From Neisseria musculi (GTDB lineage: Bacteria > Pseudomonadota > Gammaproteobacteria > Burkholderiales > Neisseriaceae): DNA of 64,000 nt. Under the pieces are notes generated by a model, which did no database searches, was not told the DNA's origin, and was given only the letters and a program-made list of their open reading frames with translations. Position 1 is the first letter of the stretch. Each line of letters opens with the position of its first letter. Below are positions 46,787-55,551 of the stretch, one piece after another. Position numbers and translations under genes: made by a program. Location of the stretch: assembly GCF_014297595.2 (NCBI RefSeq), contig NZ_CP060414.2, forward strand, positions 186,001 through 250,000, written 5' to 3'.

Positions 46787-47563
46787 ATGAAAAAAGCTGC
46801 ATATTCCCATTTGGCCGCCGCTGTTTTGACCGTTTTCGCCCTGCCGGTTGCCGCCGACCCCCGCGTACCCGACCGGCAGGCACAATACGAGATGGCATCA
46901 GCCTATGAAACCGGCGGCGGTGTGGAGCAGGATGATCAGCGCGCGGTTAAGCTGTATCTCAAAGCAGCCCGAAAAGGCCATGCCGGAGCGCAGGCGCATT
47001 TGGGCATGATGTATCACGAAGGGCGGGGCGTGAAAGAAAACGCCAAAGCAGCGGTATCGTGGTACCGTAAAGCTGCCGCGCAAGGCAACGGCGATGCCCA
47101 AAACAATCTCGGCCGTATGTATTTTTACGGCTACGGCGTGGCGCAGGATTACAAACAGGCTTTCGGGTGGTTCAGGCAGGCGGCCGGAAACGGCCACGGA
47201 ACCGCCCAAAAAAACCTTGCCTATATGTATGCACACGGCACGGGAGTGGAGCAGGATATGAAGCAGGCCGCCTATTGGTATGAGCAGGCCGCTAAGCAAG
47301 GCTTGGCGGAAGCGCAAACTGAAATCGGTTTTTTCTATGACGAAGGCCGCGGCGTGGAAGCCGATGTGGAGAAAGCTGCGCTGTGGTACACACAGGCTGC
47401 CGATTTGGGCAGCGCGGTGGCACAATATAATTTGGGGCATATGTATTTGGAAGGCAGGGGTGTGGTGAGAAATGTTGAAAAAGCCCATGCGTTGTTCCGA
47501 CAGTCGTGCAGCAGCGGTGATGAAGATGCGTGCAAGCTGGTGTCGGCCATGCCGGACAATTGA
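46787..47563 (+). CDS. Exported Sel1-repeat protein
   Basis: 258 residues: signal peptide (MKKAAYSHLAAAVLTVFALP, cleavage after VAA), then five to six Sel1-like 36-residue repeats such as AQAHLGMMYHEGRGVKENAK, AQNNLGRMYFYGYGVAQDYK and AQYNLGHMYLEGRGVVRNVE. Such solenoids act as periplasmic adaptors. It ends in a Cys-containing segment (RQSCSSGDEDACKLV). Upstream is AT-rich and promoter-like. Partner unknown. Confidence 0.85.
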   Translation: MKKAAYSHLAAAVLTVFALPVAADPRVPDRQAQYEMASAYETGGGVEQDDQRAVKLYLKAARKGHAGAQAHLGMMYHEGRGVKENAKAAVSWYRKAAAQGNGDAQNNLGRMYFYGYGVAQDYKQAFGWFRQAAGNGHGTAQKNLAYMYAHGTGVEQDMKQAAYWYEQAAKQGLAEAQTEIGFFYDEGRGVEADVEKAALWYTQAADLGSAVAQYNLGHMYLEGRGVVRNVEKAHALFRQSCSSGDEDACKLVSAMPDN

Positions 47564-47611
47564 ACGGCAAATCGGCATCGGCCGCCGCTCAGCAGGGAGC
47601 CGCCCAAGCTA

Positions 47612-47648
47612 ATGCCGTCTGAAAAATCTTATAACTTTCAGACGGCAT
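47612..47648. terminator. Inverted AT-DUS pair at the end of the toxin array
   Basis: ATGCCGTCTGAA and TTCAGACGGCAT pair across 13 bases. Unlike the core-gene terminators this is the AT dialect. The same hairpin, with TGAATTTAAATCCA after it, recurs at 55011-55048, and a related one is at 48557-48593. Confidence 0.65.
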
Positions 47649-47691
47649 TGAATTTAAATCCACAGTTAGGTTTCATACAGGCTACGGTTTG

Positions 47692-47964
47692 CTACCCAAA
47701 TTCCTGAAAATGTTGTAGTAACGCTGATTCAATAGATTCGTGCCACGTTAGAAATGGATTTTTCAATTTATCTTTAATTAAATCTAAATATAGCTCTTCT
47801 ATGTTTTCAAGGTCTGAACCTTCATTATCAAACAAAAAATTTACCATAACAATAGAGAACTTATCATTATTCAAATCTTTTAATAAATAAACCATAATCA
47901 TTTTACCTTCATATAAGGTATAGAATATTTTTTTTTCTAATTTCCGGATTACATTGGTGTCCAT
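47692..47964 (-). CDS. Putative immunity protein of cassette 7
   Basis: 90 residues, acidic, starting MDTNVIRKLEKKIFYTLYEG and ending ESALLQHFQEFG. AT-rich codons, as usual for immunity genes in these islands. Its ATG overlaps the last codons of the frame-corrected toxin (toxin stop TAA at 47949-47951), so the pair is translationally coupled. No family is named. Protection against the adjacent toxin is inferred from position. Confidence 0.6.
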   Translation of the reverse strand: MDTNVIRKLEKKIFYTLYEGKMIMVYLLKDLNNDKFSIVMVNFLFDNEGSDLENIEELYLDLIKDKLKNPFLTWHESIESALLQHFQEFG

Positions 47965-48560
47965 TGACCTCTCCTTACTCTTTGAACAGTATTTGCTCGA
48001 GTATTTTTAAATTGAGTAACAAGTCTTCCTGATGGAGACATGATAACAACTCTATCACCTTTTACATAAATATAATTTCCTGTTTTTTTGATCTAAGTAT
48101 TTTTGCCCCTCTCTTACTACTCTATTCGAGTCCCCTACGCTTCTGTGGCTGTCGTATTGTGCTTCAGCTTTTCTTTGTTCCCCATGTTTAGTTGCTTTCT
48201 TCTCATCCTCATCATCAGGCGGCATAGGCGCCCCCGTGGCCGCCCGACTTCCCTGCTGCGGCTTCGGCTGAGCCTTTTTCTCGCCTTTTTGCGTATTCTG
48301 AATAGCAGCAAAAATAGCATCATGCTCTTCCTGAGCCTGCCGCCTTTGCTCCGCCATCATGCCGATAAAGGTTTCCGTAACGCTTTCGCAATTTTTATCC
48401 AACGCACAATAAAGCGCACCGATTGCAGGAATCGCCACACCTTTCGCAGCTCTGGACGCATTATTGTGTTCCGTTGCCGTCTGCCCAATAAGGCCGTCTG
48501 AAATGGCATTGCGGTAATCGCCCGTAGTTGCGCCGAATATTTTGGTTCTATCATAAATGC
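47949..48560 (-). pseudogene. TpsA/CdiA C-terminal cassette 7, toxin frameshifted at a homopolymer
   Basis: It begins just after an AT-DUS hairpin with IFGATTGDYRNAISDGLIGQ and ALYCALDKNCESVTETFIGM, the same pretoxin region as cassette 6, up to MPPDDEDEK. The toxin then reads KHGEQRKAEAQYDSHRSVGD. As written it stops at 48055. Deleting one A from the A7 run (48083-48089 on the plus strand) continues it as QKTGNYIYVKGDRVVIMSPS, then GRLVTQFKNT and a Trp-Thr-Pro-Met end at 47949. No start codon or secretion domain, so a silent cassette. Toxin family unknown. Confidence 0.65.
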
Positions 48561-48593
48561 CGTCTGAAATTTGTAAGATTTTTCAGACGGCAT
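48557..48593. terminator. Inverted AT-DUS pair between cassettes 6 and 7
   Basis: ATGCCGTCTGAA and TTCAGACGGCAT, AT dialect, after the cassette-6 immunity gene; its left arm also forms the first bases of cassette 7. Confidence 0.6.
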
Positions 48594-48671
48594 TGAACTG
48601 TAAACTATAGAACGAGTGCGTGTATGGGCATCCACCTTACGCAGGAGTTTTAGGGGGCTTACAGACTACGG

Positions 48672-49097
48672 CTAGCTAGGTTGGCTACCTATTTCTGTGT
48701 TAATTAGCTCGAGTATTGTTAGCTCTTGGGGAATATTAAAATTTAAAATAGATATAAATTGGTATTCTTGCGCACCTAATTTAGATATAACTAAAAATTC
48801 AAAGACAATATCTTCTGCTTCCTTATATTGAAAACTTGTTGTTATTATATCTAAAAGATAATTATTATAACCTTCTTCAATTATGTTATCTAAATATTCC
48901 TCCAGGCTCGATGGATTTTCCCCAATAACAATAATCCATTTTATATTCACATTTTCTATTGCTTTGGATAATTTTTCTGCATTGTTTAGTAATATATTTT
49001 CACTTATTAGTAAGGTACTTGGGATTGTGTTTGTAATATTTTTATATAATTCTTCAAATGAATCCATACAAATGAAATTTTTATTTTTTAAAAACAT
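48672..49097 (-). CDS. Putative immunity protein of cassette 6
   Basis: 141 residues, strongly AT-rich. Starts MFLKNKNFICMDSFEELYKN, contains WIIVIGENPSSLEEYLDNII, ends LELINTEIGSQPS. Begins one base after the toxin stop codon. Helical, acidic composition typical for immunity proteins; no family named. Confidence 0.6.
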   Translation of the reverse strand: MFLKNKNFICMDSFEELYKNITNTIPSTLLISENILLNNAEKLSKAIENVNIKWIIVIGENPSSLEEYLDNIIEEGYNNYLLDIITTSFQYKEAEDIVFEFLVISKLGAQEYQFISILNFNIPQELTILELINTEIGSQPS

Positions 49098-49098
49098 T

Positions 49099-52000
49099 TT
49101 ATTTTCCTTTCAAATAGTTAATTCTGGTTTTAAAAGCTTTAATCTCTCTTTCTAAATGTAGAATTCTTCTTTCTTGAGCAGCTTTAATAATATCTTCAGA
49201 TAACTTTTCCATTCCAGGGCGAACCGTAGGATTTTTCTTAAATTCATCAATTTTATCTTGATGTTCTTTTATCCGTTTGTTTAAGGAACGTATCTCTTTC
49301 TTTTCACTTGTAGATAAATTCTTCTCATCCTCATCATCAGGCGGCATAGGCGCACCCGTGGCAGCCTGACTTCCCTGCTGCTGCGGCTTCGGCTGGGCTT
49401 TTTTATCGCCTTTCTGCCCGTTCTGAATGGCTGCAAATATGGCCTCCCGCTCCTCCTGAGCCTGCCGCCTTTGCTCCGCCATTATGCCGGTAAAGGTTTC
49501 CGTAACGCTTTCGCAATTTTTGTCCAAAGCACAATAAAGTGCAGCAATTGCAGGGATTGCCACACCCTGTGCCGCTCTGGCCGCATTATTGTGTTCCGTT
49601 GCCGCCTGACCGATGAGGCCGTCTGAAACAACATTGCGGTAATCGCCGGAGACCGCACCGATTCCGCTGCCCAGCAAACCCGTAATATTACCCAATGCCG
49701 CTTTTTGTGCTTCATCGAGTTTGGACGGGTCTTTCTGATTAAACAGCCAATGGGAAATTATAGGGGCGGCTGCTTCGGAACCGCCTGCGGATAGGGCGGC
49801 GGTAGCAGTATTGTTGCCCGCCGCATGGGCAACGGCGGCATTCCAAACCATATGTGCCGCCAAATGTGCAGGCGTACCTTGTTTGTCTTTACCGGTTTCA
49901 GGGTCGGGCTTTTTGAAATAGCCGCCGATTTCGCGGCTGACGGCAGGAGTGGCTGCCGCCAGCAGGGAACCACCCAAGTTGTCGCTCGGGGTAGACAGCC
50001 CCATGCTCACAGTGTCGGTCAGGAATTTCAGCGTATCGTATTTGGCAAGTTGCTTTTCATATTCGTCATTGCCGATTAATCCTGCTTCTTTACGGGCGCT
50101 CAAATCGGCAATATGGCGGTTGAGTTCGGATTTTACCTCCTGCACATTGCGGCTAAACTGCTGACCCACCTCCCGCTGCAAATCCATCTCGCGCTGCACG
50201 GTGTCTTTGTCAAACGCATTGTTCAGACGGCCTGTGTTGGCTTCAGCGGTTTCGGTGCGGGTGGCGGTGTACACCGCTGCTGCCTGTGTACCATCGGTAT
50301 CGTTGCCGATAACGATATTGCGCGTGCCGATGCCGCTTCGGGTAACGCTGCTCCGGTTGTCGCCGTCGCGCCCGTAGCCGAGGGTGCTGCCGATGCTGTT
50401 TTTACCGGCAACGTTTTGCACATGGCTGTCGGCAGTCGGTGCTTTTTGCCCCAGTGTCTGGCCGCTGAGCGTAGTCGATACGCCGATGCCGAAGCTGTCG
50501 CCTTCATAGCGGCTGTGGTTTTTCAGGTCGGAACGGCTGAGGGTGGCCGTCTGAAAGCGGTTGCGGCCGTTTTGTTCGGCTGCTTCGCCGGCGGTGATGA
50601 TACCGCCTTTCAGGCCGGTGTGGTTGTCCACCTTGACTTGGAAGCCGCCGTCTCCGGCAAAGATGCCGGATTGTCTGCCCACGCTTCGGTGTTCGGCGTT
50701 GATTTTGCTTTGGTTGTAGCCGGCGCTGCCGCTGAAGCCGTAGCCCACGGTAATCTGGCCGCTGAGGTTTTGCTGCCTGCTGCGGTAAACGGCGGTATCC
50801 TGCAGGCTTTCGATGGTGAGGTTTCGGGCGGTAAGGGCAACGCTGTTGCCTTTCACCTGTGCGCCTTTGAGGGTGGTGTCGCCGCTGCTTTGAATCACGG
50901 CCCGGCTGCCGGTGCTGCCGATGCGGCTGTGGCGGTGGGTCAGTTCGCCGCCGTTGCCGTAGCCTCTGCCGTAGTTGCCGCCGCCGGTAAAGCCGGCGGC
51001 GAAGCCGTTTTGGCCGTAGCTGACGGCAACGCCGGCATTCCAGCCGCTGCTGCGGTTGTCGCTGCGTTCGCTGTGGTGTTGTTCGGCCGATTGCAGCACG
51101 ATGTCTTTGGCGCGCAATAAGGTGCCTTCTTTACCCGCCACATCCGAGCCGGTGATGTTCAGACGGCCTTGGTCTGCTGTCAGGCTGACTTGGCCGCCGC
51201 CGATGATTCGGCTGCCTTGGGCGGCGGTGCCTTCGCTATGGCGTTGGTCGGTGTTTTTTTGCCGGCCGTAGGTAAGCGATATGCTGACGTTGGATGTGCC
51301 GGCTGTGGATTTCCAATCGCCGGCGGATAGGGCGGAGGCGGTGTCGGCCAGGCCTTTGAGGTTGGCCGGACTGCTTTCTTCGGCCAGCAGCTGCCGTGCC
51401 TGCCATGCGGCATTGGCCGCCGCCATGGCATTGACGCGGCCGTTTTTGCTTTTGCCGACGGTTTTGGCCGCTGCTACCGCGTTTTGTGCGGCCTGGACCA
51501 CAGGGATGTTGACGGCAACGGTCAGGCCTTTTTGTTCGAAGGTGCGTCGGTAGTCGGTGGCGTAAGTATCCTGCGCCGCTTCAATGTCGATGTTGCGCGC
51601 ACGGATCCATACATCACCTTCGGGCGAGGAGACGGCCGAGCCGGTTTGGCGGTAGTTTTGCCCGGCCCAAATGACGGTGTCGCCTTTTAAGCTGCCGACG
51701 GTAGCGGCATGATTCACCAGCGTCCGGCTGCTGTTGTCGGCGGTGTCTTTTTTGCTGCCGATGCTGAAGCCGATGCCGCCCGAGCCCGTCAGGCCGGATT
51801 TTTTGGTTTGGCGGCGTTCGGTGTCGTGATAGGTGCTTTGTGCCGCGGTGAGGTTCACATTATTGCCGGCCTTCAACAGGGTGCGGCCGTCTGAAACGAT
51901 GTTGCTGCCGCGCACGTTGATGTCCGCTCCGGCAACAACCGCCACTTCTTTGCCCTCGATGGTGCTGCCTGCTGCTTCATCGTGCCGGCGGCGGTATTGG

Positions 52001-54444
52001 TCGAGGCCGGTTTTGTTGGAAACAAGGCCGCGCGATTTGCTGTAAACCGATTCGCTCAAATCCAGCGTTTTGCGGCCTTCGCCGATGTCGACGTTGCGGC
52101 CGGAGAGGAGGATGCGGCCGTCACTGCTGGCAATATTGCCTTGGCGGACGGTTAAATCTTCTTGGGCGGAAATCAGAATATCGCCTTTCGCACCGAGGGT
52201 GGTGCCGGCTTCCCAAGTTTGGGCAACATGGCGGTGGTTTTTAGCGCCCGATTCTCCATGCCTGCTGCGGGATTCGAGCTTGGCAGTGCCCAAACCGATG
52301 CGGCCGTCTGAAACGATTCGGGTTCGGCCTTTGGCCGCTTCGTTGCGCAGGTTGGCGGCCACGAAATCGATGCTTTGGTTGGCTTTGAGGCTTAAGAGGC
52401 CGTCTGAAGCGTTGCCGACATAAAGCCCGGCGACGCGGTCGATTCGGGTTTGACCGTTGCCCTCGTCGCCGTGGGTGACTGTAGTGGAGGCAACGCGGAG
52501 GCGGTCGGCTTCGACGGAGAGGAGGGTGTCGGCGGCAACGGTGCCGCCTTCGATGTTGACGTCTTTGCCGCGCAAACGCACTTTGCCGCCTTGAATGAGG
52601 CCGCTGTTTTGGATGTCGGTGGCGGATAAGTCGACAATTTTGCGCCCGGCCAGGGTGCCGCTGTTGACGAGGCTGCCGGCACCTTCCAGCACCAGTTTGC
52701 CGGCGCTGATCAAACCGCCGTGGGCGTTGATGTCGCCGGGTTTGACGGTGAGATAGACTTTGGGGGCGAGCACGGTAACGGTGCTGCCGTCAATCAGGGT
52801 GAGGGTTTGTTCTTCCAACCAAACGATATCGGAGGTGAGGCGGGCTGCCTGCTCGGGCGACAGGGCGATGCCGGGGGCGAGCTGCTGCCCGCGGGCAAAG
52901 GTGATGCCGGCTTCCATCAAGGCTTTGAACTGGGCTTCGTCGTCGGTGTAACCGTCGAGGCGGCGGTAGCCGGTTAAGCGCGCGATTTGCTCGTTTACCA
53001 GCTTTTGCTCGTAATAGCCGTCGCCCAGGCGTTTGTGCATTCTGCCCGGGGCGGAGTTGAGGGCATCGAGCAGGTAGTCGCTGGAGAGCCATTGTCTGTA
53101 GTCGGTAAAGGCCGGGTCGGTTTCGACCAGATAGGCGGGGTGGGCCGGGTTGACGGCATACAGGCCGGAGGTGGGCAGCCTGATGCCGGTGTTGAGGGTT
53201 TTAATAGGCGCGGGGGTGCTGCCGCCGTGGGTAACGGTGGCCGGGGTAAGGTTTGCCTGCTCTGCGGTTGGGGCGGTTCGGGGTAGGGAAGTGCTGTATT
53301 CCTGCGTTTGGGCCAATTTCACACCAAAATCAGGATGGCTCTCCGGCGGATTGGGAATAGGGCCGCTTTCTTTGTCGAATTCGATATGACGGCGGCCTCT
53401 GGAGCCGTGTCTGTCATAACTGCCGCGTCTCAACATGCCTGTATTGACGGTGCGGACGGTATCTTTATCGGCCAGGTTATCGATGTTGTCTTTGCCGGTA
53501 ATCATGCCGCCGGCCATAATCATACTGTTATGGTTCAGCCATTTGCCTTCTGCCTGAAGAGCGCCGCCGGTTAAAATTTGTGCCGGACGGCTTTTTACGA
53601 TTTCCTGCCGGTAAATATTTTGAACATAATCAGCTTGGTAATATTGTTCGACAGCGTATTTGTGCAGCCATTGTTCGGGACGGCCGTCATAATAGATAAA
53701 GCCGAAATCATGCCGGCCTGCTTTACGGGTGATCCCGTCTTTACCCACCGTAAAGAAAGGTTCGGCCTCTCCGGCCTTGGTGTAAGAGATAATGTGCCTG
53801 CTGCTGTCTAAATATTCGCGGGTCTGGAAATGTTTGTTCAGGTTCTCCAGGGATTTTGCCGCGATTCTTGCGTCTTTACCCGCTTCAACCGTGGCGCCGG
53901 CATTCACCAAACGGCCGGCCGTGCCCTGCGCCTGATGCTGCTCATCCAAACTGCCGCCGATACTCAGGCTGCCTTCGCTGGAAAGCCTGCCGCCTTCCTG
54001 ATTGGTGATCTCTTTTGCCCCCACGGCCAAATGGTTGCGTGCGGCAATGGCGGCGGCTTTGGCTTGGCCGCCGGCTGTTTCTTCCCGGTTCACCAGCTTT
54101 TCGGCCGCAATGCCCACCCAATCGCCGTACACACGGCCGGTGCCGGTGTTCAGCACGGTTCCGCCCGCATCCAAAAGCGTCAGGCCGTTGCTGTTGATCA
54201 GGCCGCGGTTGGCGATGTTGCGGGCTTTGAGCTGTGTGCCGCTGCCGGATTGGATTTTGCCGGCGGCGGCGTTGTCGATGTGTGCGGCTTGCAAGAACAG
54301 GAAACGGCCGCCTTCCAGCGTGCGGCGGTTGGTGAGGCTGCCTCCGGTTGTCAGATGCAGGCCTTCGCCGGCGCGGATGTCTTGTTCGGGGCTGAAGCTG
54401 TCTTTGAGCTTGAGCGACAGGATGCGGTTGGCCGCCAGTGTGCC
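49099..54444 (-). CDS. TpsA/CdiA-like haemagglutinin cassette 6, lacking the N-terminal secretion domain
   Basis: About 1,780 codons open from 54444, directly behind the stop of an immunity gene. No signal peptide or TPS domain: it starts in the middle of the filamentous-haemagglutinin fold (GTLAANRILSLKLKDSFSPE). Repeated beta-helix segments follow (LINSNGLTLLDAGGTVLNTG, VRLRGKDVNIEGGT, GDTTLKGAQVKGNSVALTAR). The pretoxin part is AVSGDYRNVVSDGLIGQAAT to MPPDDEDEK, then a short Lys/Glu-rich toxin or stub (IRSLNKRIKEHQDKIDEFKK to LKGK) likely helical. An ATG at 54294 exists but gives no export signal. Probably a silent recombination donor with a long homology arm. Confidence 0.8.
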   Translation of the reverse strand, partial: GTLAANRILSLKLKDSFSPEQDIRAGEGLHLTTGGSLTNRRTLEGGRFLFLQAAHIDNAAAGKIQSGSGTQLKARNIANRGLINSNGLTLLDAGGTVLNTGTGRVYGDWVGIAAEKLVNREETAGGQAKAAAIAARNHLAVGAKEITNQEGGRLSSEGSLSIGGSLDEQHQAQGTAGRLVNAGATVEAGKDARIAAKSLENLNKHFQTREYLDSSRHIISYTKAGEAEPFFTVGKDGITRKAGRHDFGFIYYDGRPEQWLHKYAVEQYYQADYVQNIYRQEIVKSRPAQILTGGALQAEGKWLNHNSMIMAGGMITGKDNIDNLADKDTVRTVNTGMLRRGSYDRHGSRGRRHIEFDKESGPIPNPPESHPDFGVKLAQTQEYSTSLPRTAPTAEQANLTPATVTHGGSTPAPIKTLNTGIRLPTSGLYAVNPAHPAYLVETDPAFTDYRQWLSSDYLLDALNSAPGRMHKRLGDGYYEQKLVNEQIARLTGYRRLDGYTDDEAQFKALMEAGITFARGQQLAPGIALSPEQAARLTSDIVWLEEQTLTLIDGSTVTVLAPKVYLTVKPGDINAHGGLISAGKLVLEGAGSLVNSGTLAGRKIVDLSATDIQNSGLIQGGKVRLRGKDVNIEGGTVAADTLLSVEADRLRVASTTVTHGDEGNGQTRIDRVAGLYVGNASDGLLSLKANQSIDFVAANLRNEAAKGRTRIVSDGRIGLGTAKLESRSRHGESGAKNHRHVAQTWEAGTTLGAKGDILISAQEDLTVRQGNIASSDGRILLSGRNVDIGEGRKTLDLSESVYSKSRGLVSNKTGLDQYRRRHDEAAGSTIEGKEVAVVAGADINVRGSNIVSDGRTLLKAGNNVNLTAAQSTYHDTERRQTKKSGLTGSGGIGFSIGSKKDTADNSSRTLVNHAATVGSLKGDTVIWAGQNYRQTGSAVSSPEGDVWIRARNIDIEAAQDTYATDYRRTFEQKGLTVAVNIPVVQAAQNAVAAAKTVGKSKNGRVNAMAAANAAWQARQLLAEESSPANLKGLADTASALSAGDWKSTAGTSNVSISLTYGRQKNTDQRHSEGTAAQGSRIIGGGQVSLTADQGRLNITGSDVAGKEGTLLRAKDIVLQSAEQHHSERSDNRSSGWNAGVAVSYGQNGFAAGFTGGGNYGRGYGNGGELTHRHSRIGSTGSRAVIQSSGDTTLKGAQVKGNSVALTARNLTIESLQDTAVYRSRQQNLSGQITVGYGFSGSAGYNQSKINAEHRSVGRQSGIFAGDGGFQVKVDNHTGLKGGIITAGEAAEQNGRNRFQTATLSRSDLKNHSRYEGDSFGIGVSTTLSGQTLGQKAPTADSHVQNVAGKNSIGSTLGYGRDGDNRSSVTRSGIGTRNIVIGNDTDGTQAAAVYTATRTETAEANTGRLNNAFDKDTVQREMDLQREVGQQFSRNVQEVKSELNRHIADLSARKEAGLIGNDEYEKQLAKYDTLKFLTDTVSMGLSTPSDNLGGSLLAAATPAVSREIGGYFKKPDPETGKDKQGTPAHLAAHMVWNAAVAHAAGNNTATAALSAGGSEAAAPIISHWLFNQKDPSKLDEAQKAALGNITGLLGSGIGAVSGDYRNVVSDGLIGQAATEHNNAARAAQGVAIPAIAALYCALDKNCESVTETFTGIMAEQRRQAQEEREAIFAAIQNGQKGDKKAQPKPQQQGSQAATGAPMPPDDEDEKNLSTSEKKEIRSLNKRIKEHQDKIDEFKKNPTVRPGMEKLSEDIIKAAQERRILHLEREIKAFKTRINYLKGK

Positions 54445-54446
54445 TT

Positions 54447-54863
54447 TTAATCTATAACTGTTTTCAGTTCCGTGTGTATGCTTTTAGAAAGCTGTAAAAA
54501 AGCATTCCATGCAAGCAACGTGGCTTTAAACATAGATAAAGAACAGCTTAAATCAGGCCAGCCGTCTTCTTCATCAAATTCGTTGTTATAAAAAACAACT
54601 TTTTCAGCAGAGATATCCCAACAAAAACCTTGCCCACCTCCTGAATAAACTTCATTGGGGTTATTTTCTGCTTGACGGATAAATTCTAAATTTTCATCGA
54701 TATCTTTTTGTAGATAAAGATCTCCTGTTAAAACATAAATTAAGTATTCATATATTCTATCTTTCATTATTGCATTATTTTTTTCATCTAAGAATGTACA
54801 TCTTTTTAATAACTCTCCATTAAATTCATAAATATCATAATAAGCTTTAAAAATAGTTATCAT
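54447..54863 (-). CDS. Putative orphan immunity protein
   Basis: 138 residues, AT-rich. MITIFKAYYDIYEFNGELLK at the start; FCWDISAEKVVFYNNEFDEE in the middle. Its stop codon abuts cassette 6. Upstream is only a 35-codon scrap of haemagglutinin (54873-54977), so its toxin is missing. Immunity role inferred from position and composition. Confidence 0.55.
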   Translation of the reverse strand: MITIFKAYYDIYEFNGELLKRCTFLDEKNNAIMKDRIYEYLIYVLTGDLYLQKDIDENLEFIRQAENNPNEVYSGGGQGFCWDISAEKVVFYNNEFDEEDGWPDLSCSLSMFKATLLAWNAFLQLSKSIHTELKTVID

Positions 54864-54872
54864 ATTATTTCC

Positions 54873-54977
54873 TTATCTTCCATAAATTGGATAGGCTGTT
54901 CCTCCGCCGGCAAAAAGGCCGGATTGGGTGGAGATGGCGCGGCGGCTGCTGGCAGCCTGGCTTTGTAGTTTGAACAG
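54873..54977 (-). pseudogene. Stub of a TpsA cassette (toxin deleted)
   Basis: Reads KLQSQAASSRRAISTQSGLF then AGGGTAYPIYGR and a stop, followed at once by the orphan immunity gene. The SGLFAG piece matches the haemagglutinin repeat SGLFAGDGGYHI in cassettes 5 and 6. Everything between that repeat and the toxin end is gone. Confidence 0.5.
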
Positions 54978-55010
54978 TAAAGGGTATTCGAATATTTACC
55001 TTTATGATAA

Positions 55011-55048
55011 ATGCCGTCTGAAAAATCTTATCAATTTTCAGACGGCAT
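55011..55048. terminator. Inverted AT-DUS pair downstream of cassette 5
   Basis: ATGCCGTCTGAA and TTCAGACGGCAT around a 14-base loop, with TGAATTTAAATCCA next to it as at 47612-47662. Confidence 0.6.
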
Positions 55049-55104
55049 TGAATTTAAATCCATAGAACGCGTCCGTGCAGGGATACACACCCTACCTGTG
55101 GATT

Positions 55105-55551
55105 TTAGGGTTCATGAGGACTGCGGTTGGCTGATATTCCCATAATATTTAATACTGCGGTTCTGAAACATATTTCTGAGTCGGGTAAAATAACTTTTAT
55201 CTCCGGATATGTTTCTTCAGGTTGAAGGTTAATATTAAAACGTACCCTTTTCCCTTTTAACTTTAAAAGGTTTCTATTTCTCATTGGAAAATGGCCTAAT
55301 CCAAAATCCCCATAAAAACCAAGAACTAAATTTGTACTTTGAGTACCTTCCCAATTTTTTATAACATTCTCAGGAGGAGCTACTATTTTAATTTCAATAT
55401 TGATTATATAACCTTTTATTCCAGACGGATTTATCCATTTTTGAAAGTATACATTGTCTACATAAATCTCATATTTATCAAAAACGTTTTCTCCATAAAG
55501 ATTTTTTAAAAATACCCATTGGCCTAGTAAGAATTTATTTTTCATCATCAC
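55105..55551 (-). CDS. Putative immunity protein of cassette 5
   Basis: 148 residues. It overlaps the end of the toxin frame by four bases at most (two or three adjacent ATG choices). KNKFLLGQWVFLKNLYGENV near the start, then a beta-rich pattern (GYIINIEIKIVAPPENV) and FRTAVLNIMGIS near the end. AT-rich. No family named. Confidence 0.6.
   Translation of the reverse strand: MMMKNKFLLGQWVFLKNLYGENVFDKYEIYVDNVYFQKWINPSGIKGYIINIEIKIVAPPENVIKNWEGTQSTNLVLGFYGDFGLGHFPMRNRNLLKLKGKRVRFNINLQPEETYPEIKVILPDSEICFRTAVLNIMGISANRSPHEP

Noticed and set aside
50113..51120. 335-codon frame opposite the haemagglutinin cassette
   Set aside because: Ala/Val-rich mirror of the Gly/Ser/Asn-rich haemagglutinin repeats; not a gene.
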